From assembly GCA_021805865.1 (NCBI GenBank), contig JAJZDX010000012.1, forward strand, positions 1 through 64,000: a stretch of DNA of 64,000 nt. The letters run 5' to 3'. The DNA is from Pseudomonadota bacterium (GTDB lineage Bacteria > Pseudomonadota > Gammaproteobacteria > Steroidobacterales > Steroidobacteraceae). The notes beneath the pieces are model-generated. The model saw only the letters and a list, made by a program, of their open reading frames with translations. It made no database searches and was not told where the DNA came from. Position numbers and translations under genes: made by a program. This document shows, in pieces, positions 60,071-64,000 of the stretch (its first letter is position 1; each line of letters starts with the position of its first letter).

Positions 60071-60580
60071 CTACCGGCAGATGGGCGGGAGGTACCCTCC
60101 GTCGCCGCCGGGGACCGACAGAGTGCCGTTGATGGCCGCGGCGCCCACGGGCTTCAGCGCCGGGGGGCCTTTGATCGCATCGGTGGTCGATGCGCCGTCG
60201 TTGCATACCCAGGCGATGTCGCCACCGGGCGACTCATAGGCCGTCCAGATGACGCTGTCGTTGTCGACGTTGGAATTGACGCCGTTGCCGAAGGTCACGG
60301 TGATCTGCCCCGGAGCGGTCAGTGCGACGGATTGGACGTATCGTCCGGAGATCGCCCCGGTGATGCCGGCGGCCGAGTTCGATCCGGCTGCGGTGCCGGA
60401 TACGTCGTACCGCTCCGTGAACGCGGTCTCGACCCCGGTGGCGAGCGAGGTGCCTTCCGTGACCTGCGCCTGGATGGAATAGTCCTCGTACATGGGGATG
60501 GCGATCATTGCCAGGATGCCGATGATCGCCATCACGATCATCAGCTCGATCAGTGTGAAGCCCGCTTCTGTGGAGCGCAT
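60071..60580 (-). CDS. pilA: Type IVa pilin (second copy)
   Basis: 169 aa. Leader MRSTEAG is cut before FTLIELMIV, with Glu5 of the mature protein present. The N-terminal hydrophobic helix is followed by a globular domain with two Cys (WVCND and PPICR) forming the C-terminal disulfide loop. The ATG at 60580 follows AGAGG. About 40% of the helix-proximal region resembles the adjacent pilin by eye. It may be a minor or alternative major pilin. A terminator separates it from the first pilin, so it is probably expressed separately or at a lower level. Confidence 0.9.
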   Translation of the reverse strand: MRSTEAGFTLIELMIVMAIIGILAMIAIPMYEDYSIQAQVTEGTSLATGVETAFTERYDVSGTAAGSNSAAGITGAISGRYVQSVALTAPGQITVTFGNGVNSNVDNDSVIWTAYESPGGDIAWVCNDGASTTDAIKGPPALKPVGAAAINGTLSVPGGDGGYLPPICR

Positions 60581-60729
60581 ATCCGGTCCTCTCCCGGGCA
60601 TGCTCACTGCTTGGGGCGCGGCCGGGTATTGGCCGGAGTGATGTTCTTAAGCTTCAGTTACCCCGGCGAAGCCAATGTCGCAGATTGGAGACGGAAGTGC
60701 AAGCGTGGTCACCGTACCTGAGCCCTTAG

Positions 60730-60757
60730 AAGAAGCCCCTCCGGAGAGGGGCTTCTT
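60730..60757 (-). terminator. Terminator after the first pilin gene
   Basis: A perfect 12-bp stem, AAGAAGCCCCTC and GAGGGGCTTCTT, with a 4-base loop. It lies 28 bases downstream of the stop of the pilin gene at 60785 (minus strand), and is followed on that strand by CTAAGG, so the T-tract is largely inside the stem. The remainder of the 204-bp gap before the second pilin holds no promoter I can support. Confidence 0.75.
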
Positions 60758-60784
60758 GGCTCATTGCTCGATCGGCAGCATCCT

Positions 60785-61285
60785 TTACGGCCTGCAGCTC
60801 GACGGCAGGTAGGTGTTGCTGACCGTGGTCGTGCCCGTCGCTGCGGTGGACGTCTGTCCAGCTCCGTCGGTAGTGATGGTGCTGGCCGGAACCGCTGCGT
60901 TGCCGCACACCCAGATGATGTCGTGGTTCTGGTCCAGGACCGGCTGGATCGCCAGGACGTCATTTTGGATATAACTGCTGGCGTTGGGGCCGTAATGGAC
61001 TTCGATGGTGCCGTTGTTGACTTGTACGCTCTTGACGTATTTTCCGGTCACGTTGCTGACGCCCTGGGACGACATGCTGGTGAGACCGGTGGGCCAGTTC
61101 CCCGAATCGGAATAATACTGCTCGATATCCGTCTTGAGGCCGCTGGCGAGCGAGAGGCCCTCGGTCACCTGCGCGCGGATGGTGTAGTTCTGATAGGCGG
61201 GAATGGCGATCGCCGCCAGGATGCCGATGATCGCGATGACGATCATCAACTCGATCAGGGTAAAACCCTTTTGCACCGATTTCAT
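60785..61285 (-). CDS. pilA: Type IVa major pilin candidate
   Basis: 166 aa. Leader MKSVQKG is cut before [20 protein letters not shown], the classical pilin start with Glu5. The globular domain is Ser/Thr/Asn-rich, and two Cys (WVCGN and PSSCRP) close the C-terminal loop. GAGGAG lies 6 bases before the ATG. The sigma-54 promoter, a 5' stem-loop and a strong terminator around the gene are typical of a highly expressed major pilin. Confidence 0.92.
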   Translation of the reverse strand: MKSVQKGFTLIELMIVIAIIGILAAIAIPAYQNYTIRAQVTEGLSLASGLKTDIEQYYSDSGNWPTGLTSMSSQGVSNVTGKYVKSVQVNNGTIEVHYGPNASSYIQNDVLAIQPVLDQNHDIIWVCGNAAVPASTITTDGAGQTSTAATGTTTVSNTYLPSSCRP

Positions 61286-61320
61286 GTCGAACTCCTCGAG
61301 GTAATGTGGAGATTGCCAAG

Positions 61321-61337
61321 AGGCGCAAAGGGCGCCT
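61321..61337 (-). other. 5'-terminal stem-loop of the pilin transcript
   Basis: AGGCGC and GCGCCT flank AAAGG. From the sigma-54 promoter, transcription should begin near 61340, which puts this hairpin at about +4 to +20 of the mRNA. Stable hairpins at the very 5' end are known to protect bacterial mRNAs from decay; that role is inferred. Confidence 0.45.
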
Positions 61338-61350
61338 GCTGACCCTATGG

Positions 61351-61367
61351 AGCAAGAGCCGTGCCAA
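61351..61367 (-). promoter_or_regulatory. Sigma-54 promoter of the pilin gene
   Basis: On the minus strand TTGGCACGGCTCTTGCT matches the -24/-12 consensus YTGGCACG-N4-TTGCW at every defined position. The predicted start is about 55 bases before the pilin ATG. rpoN itself is encoded at 6.5-8 kb. Such promoters need an activator, normally PilR for pilin genes; pilR is not in the window. Confidence 0.9.
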
Positions 61368-61484
61368 CGCCCGATCTATGCGCTAACCCATTGATTCGAG
61401 ATTGGATGGTTCTATAGCCGCAGCCGGAGATTTTACTAAATGCGAAGCCGGTTGACTCGCAATGGCGTTCCGGCGCGTCTCTAA

Positions 61485-61501
61485 GTGACAAAAATTGTCA
61501 C
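61485..61501. promoter_or_regulatory. Palindromic operator candidate
   Basis: GTGACAAAAATTGTCAC has perfect 7-bp arms around AAA. It lies about 120-135 bp upstream of the pilin sigma-54 promoter, a typical enhancer distance, and about 215 bp before the divergent TPR gene. The TGTC half-sites recall PilR sites, but the identity is a guess. Apart from this and the promoter elements, 61286-61715 shows no gene. Confidence 0.5.
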
Positions 61502-61715
61502 TCTCCTGCCTTTCGCCAGGATAGGCCTTCCACTTCCAGTGTTCGCTCCACGGCCAAGCCATGGGCTCGGTTCGCTTCCCCCGGGCCGAGCGGGCGATGC
61601 GATCCCACGACTCGATAGACGGCGCAAGACGCCGTTCTCAAGTTGTTCACTACACACCTGACGCGGTTCCAATGATGCGTTATGTTCATCCAACCCAAGC
61701 CACTGCGCCCGTATC

Positions 61716-63605
61716 ATGATCCTGGACTGGTTCAATGCCCGTGAGGCCGCCGCGCTCGGCACTTCGCTGGCCGATTCTTTCGCGCCGGATGGATCGGCCG
61801 CCGCCTCCCGTCGGGCGGGATCCGGTAAGGCGGGTCCGGATGTCCAGAAGCTTCTGCAACGGGCGGCCCGCGAGGCCGGGCCGCTCAAGCTGAACCTGTT
61901 CAAGCGCGCCAAGCTGCTCGAGTCCTTCCAGTCGAAGCTGCTGGCGCGCGGGGTCGCCGAGGGGACCGCAGGGGAGCTCACGCATCTGCTGTTGCTGCAG
62001 CTGTCCGGCGGCGGCAAGGGCCCGGCTCCGGCTTCTCTGGCTCCCGCCGCAGCGGGGTCCTCGAAGCGCGTTGCTGCATTGCTGGCGGAAGCCGATGCTC
62101 GGTACGAGGACGGCAGGTACGCCGAAGCCGCCGACCGGCTGCGGGAGGTGATCGCCCGCGACCCCCGTCACGCGCTTGCGCATTCCAACCTGGGCGCGAC
62201 GCTCTGCCATCTAAGCCGCTATGGCGAAGCGGAGCAGGCGTTGCGCCGGGCCATCGAGCTCAAGGCTTCCTGTCCCGGGGCGCATTTCACTCTGGGCTCG
62301 CTGCTGCGCGCCAAGGGACAGGTCCGGGCGGCCGAGACCGCGCTGCGCCGGGCGGTCAAGGCGGACCCGCGGGATCCTCGAGCACTGGTCGAGCTCGGCC
62401 TCACACTCGGCATGTTGGGGCAGCTGGACGATGCCCGGGACTGTATCGAGAAGGCGCTGCGCCTGAAGGCGCGCGAGGCAGGGGCGCTCGGCGTACTCGG
62501 CTGGCTGGAAATGCTGGAGGGCCGCTTCGAGGCAGCCGAACGACACTTTCGCGCCGCGCTCGAAGTCGATCCTGGGCGGACGATGGCCTTGGCCTCGCTT
62601 GCGTCGCTGCGCCGGATGACGGCGGCGGACCAGGACTGGCTTGAAAGGACCGAGCTGATTCTGAAGGGCGGCGTGCCGGCGGCGGAAGAGGCTAGGCTGC
62701 GCTTCGCCCTGGGCAAGTACTTCGATGATCTGGGCCAGTATTCCCGCGCATTCGAGCACTACAAGCGCGGCAACGAGCTGCACAAAGGGCTGGCGGCGAA
62801 ATACGACCGGCAGGAGCGCACGCAGCTGATCGACGATATCATCCGCGTGTACTCGCAGGAACGCCTCGCCGAGGTTGCCGAGGGCGCAAGCGACTCGGAA
62901 AAGCCGGTCTTCGTCGTCGGCATGATGCGCTCGGGCACTTCCCTGGTGGAGCAGATCATCGCCAGTCATCCCAGCGCGGTCGGCGCGGGCGAGCTGGAGT
63001 TCTGGACGGACGTGACGAGCAAGCACGGCGAGACGCTTCGGCGTGAGCCGCCGGATGCGGTGTTGGCCCGCAAGCTCGCCGATTCCTATCTCAAGGTCCT
63101 CGGCCGGCACTCCTCCGAGGCGCTGCGGGTGGTCGACAAGGCCACCTTCAACAGCGACTTCCTGGGCCCCATACACCGCGTGTTTCCGAAAGCACGCATT
63201 CTCTACCTGCGGCGCGATCCGGTCGACACCTGTCTCTCCTGCTACTTCCAGGACTTCGCCAACATGGCGAGCTTCACCCTGGATCTGTCGGACCTGGCGC
63301 ACTACTACCGCGAGCACCACCGCCTGGTCCAGCACTGGCGCACGGTGTTGCCCCAGGACGTCTTTCTGGAAGTGCCCTACGCGGAATTGGTGGCCGACCA
63401 GGAGGGCTGGACCCGCCGGATCATCGAATTCCTCGGCCTGCCCTGGGATCCGAAGGTTCTCGACTTCCAAAGCACCCGGCGGCCCGTGCTGACGGCGAGT
63501 GCCTGGCAGGTGCGCCAGAAGGTCTACACGAGCTCGGTCGGACGCTGGAAGCACTACGAGAAATTCATCGGCCCGCTGCTCAAATTGCGCAACCTCTCGC
63601 CTTGA
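61716..63605 (+). CDS. TPR-repeat protein with C-terminal sulfotransferase domain
   Basis: 629 aa, no signal peptide. Residues 1-110 are Ala/Leu-rich and unassigned. About six TPR repeats follow (about 118-370; clear ones contain AHSNLGATLCHLSRY and GAHFTLGSLLRAKG). The C-terminal domain (about 395-600) has the PAPS-binding loop GMMRSGTSLVEQII and the later LRRDPVDTCLSCYFQ segment of Sulfotransfer_3 enzymes. It probably transfers sulfate to a protein or glycan recognised by the TPRs. The target is unknown. Divergent from the pilins across 430 bp. Confidence 0.85.
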   Translation: MILDWFNAREAAALGTSLADSFAPDGSAAASRRAGSGKAGPDVQKLLQRAAREAGPLKLNLFKRAKLLESFQSKLLARGVAEGTAGELTHLLLLQLSGGGKGPAPASLAPAAAGSSKRVAALLAEADARYEDGRYAEAADRLREVIARDPRHALAHSNLGATLCHLSRYGEAEQALRRAIELKASCPGAHFTLGSLLRAKGQVRAAETALRRAVKADPRDPRALVELGLTLGMLGQLDDARDCIEKALRLKAREAGALGVLGWLEMLEGRFEAAERHFRAALEVDPGRTMALASLASLRRMTAADQDWLERTELILKGGVPAAEEARLRFALGKYFDDLGQYSRAFEHYKRGNELHKGLAAKYDRQERTQLIDDIIRVYSQERLAEVAEGASDSEKPVFVVGMMRSGTSLVEQIIASHPSAVGAGELEFWTDVTSKHGETLRREPPDAVLARKLADSYLKVLGRHSSEALRVVDKATFNSDFLGPIHRVFPKARILYLRRDPVDTCLSCYFQDFANMASFTLDLSDLAHYYREHHRLVQHWRTVLPQDVFLEVPYAELVADQEGWTRRIIEFLGLPWDPKVLDFQSTRRPVLTASAWQVRQKVYTSSVGRWKHYEKFIGPLLKLRNLSP

Positions 63606-63852
63606 TCCATGGCACCTTTGTCGAGCCGGAACACCGCCGCGGGGGGCGTTGATCGTGGCTGTGTGTGCAGGAGGTCCCGGAGCGATCGCTCTCAGCGGGT
63701 ACGCGCTGCGCCGTTCCGAGGTGGCCCCGCCGGGCTTTCGGTATACAAAGGGAACCGTGCAATTCCAAAGTCGCCCGTTCAACTCGAGACAGCATGAGCG
63801 CACGAGAAACTGCCGAGCCAGTCACGCCCGGGTGCTCTTGCGCTAAGACACA
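63606..63852. other. Non-coding stretch after the sulfotransferase gene
   Basis: No recognisable gene or terminator. Short open frames on both strands look like composition artefacts. A 20-codon ORF at 63794-63856 (MSARETAEPV) ends in an ATGA overlap with the frame below, which is suggestive but weak. Confidence 0.4.
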
Positions 63853-64000
63853 ATGAATCTGTTCCGGTCGGTTTTCTGGGACGCGCTCTGTGCGCGCCGA
63901 TGGATCGAGTCCTGGCGCTTTGCGTGCGATGCCGCGCTTGGAGGGTCGATGGTTGCGGTGGTCACAGCCGCGAGAGCAGGTGCTGAATCTCTCCCAGTGC
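63853..64000 (+). CDS. Possible start of a hypothetical gene (partial)
   Basis: Open from the ATG at 63853 to the window edge, 49 codons (MNLFRSVFWDALCARRW...). Trp/Arg-rich, then Ala-rich and moderately hydrophobic. No Shine-Dalgarno is obvious. Not recognised; could be a chance ORF. Confidence 0.3.
   Translation, partial: MNLFRSVFWDALCARRWIESWRFACDAALGGSMVAVVTAARAGAESLPV

Noticed and set aside
60581-60720. Second sigma-54 promoter before the pilin at 60071
   Set aside because: The best match (GG and TTGC on the minus strand) has 11 instead of 10 bases between the invariant GG and GC and poor flanks.

Overview
The window is 64 kb of GC-rich, densely packed bacterial chromosome. It is almost certainly from a gammaproteobacterium. 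The conserved gene neighbourhoods support this: tkt-gap-pgk-pyk, kdsD-kdsC-lptC-lptA-lptB-rpoN-hpf, ibaG-murA, petB-petC-sspA-sspB, rsmI/lpoA-yraN, a complete mraZ-to-ftsZ division and cell-wall (dcw) cluster, lpxC-dciA-M23-secA-mutT, and pilA-pilB-pilC-pilD-coaE-zapD-yacG. MurE carries the DNPR motif of meso-diaminopimelate-type peptidoglycan, and the LPS (Kdo, Lpt, LpxC) genes show a diderm envelope. A cytochrome bc1 complex points to respiration. I cannot name the genus from sequence alone.

Layout. 1-5 kb: lower glycolysis on the + strand (end of transketolase, gap, pgk, pyk), then a patatin-like phospholipase. 5.3-11.8 kb: a minus-strand operon that makes Kdo, transports LPS, and encodes sigma-54, a ribosome hibernation factor and RapZ; ptsN and ptsO are not at their usual place here. 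12-14.6 kb: ibaG, murA and a 6-phosphogluconate dehydrogenase. 14.6-17 kb: a three-gene minus-strand cluster of two SPFH/band-7 proteins around an unknown helical protein. 17.3-22 kb: M16 peptidase, 6-phosphogluconolactonase and a DegS/AlgW-like protease. 22-26.3 kb: petB, petC, sspA, sspB and the RNase P RNA. The rplM-rpsI-petA block expected beside petB is replaced by a tandem repeat array. 26.5-29.1 kb: rsmI, divergent from lpoA-yraN. 29.5-47.5 kb: the dcw cluster behind a clear sigma-70 promoter and a three-repeat MraZ box, with most genes overlapping by 1-8 bases. 47.7-54 kb: lpxC, a DUF721/DciA protein, an M23 peptidase, secA, a MutT-like Nudix gene and a small unknown gene. 54-61.3 kb (minus): yacG, zapD, coaE, the pilD/C/B type IV pilus genes and two pilins. 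A near-perfect sigma-54 promoter precedes the first pilin. 61.7-63.6 kb: a TPR-sulfotransferase fusion. The last 400 bases hold at most one partial ORF.

Most of the window is core housekeeping sequence. The less ordinary signals are: a family of ~79-bp tandem repeats in two distant intergenic regions, a third unrelated ~85-bp repeat beside rnpB, the missing ribosomal/Rieske block at petB, the SPFH cluster, a long low-complexity insert in LptA, an unusual Arg in the FtsW signature loop, and regulatory hairpins after ftsZ and at the predicted 5' end of the pilin transcript. All function calls come from reading motifs, length and synteny; no database search was run.
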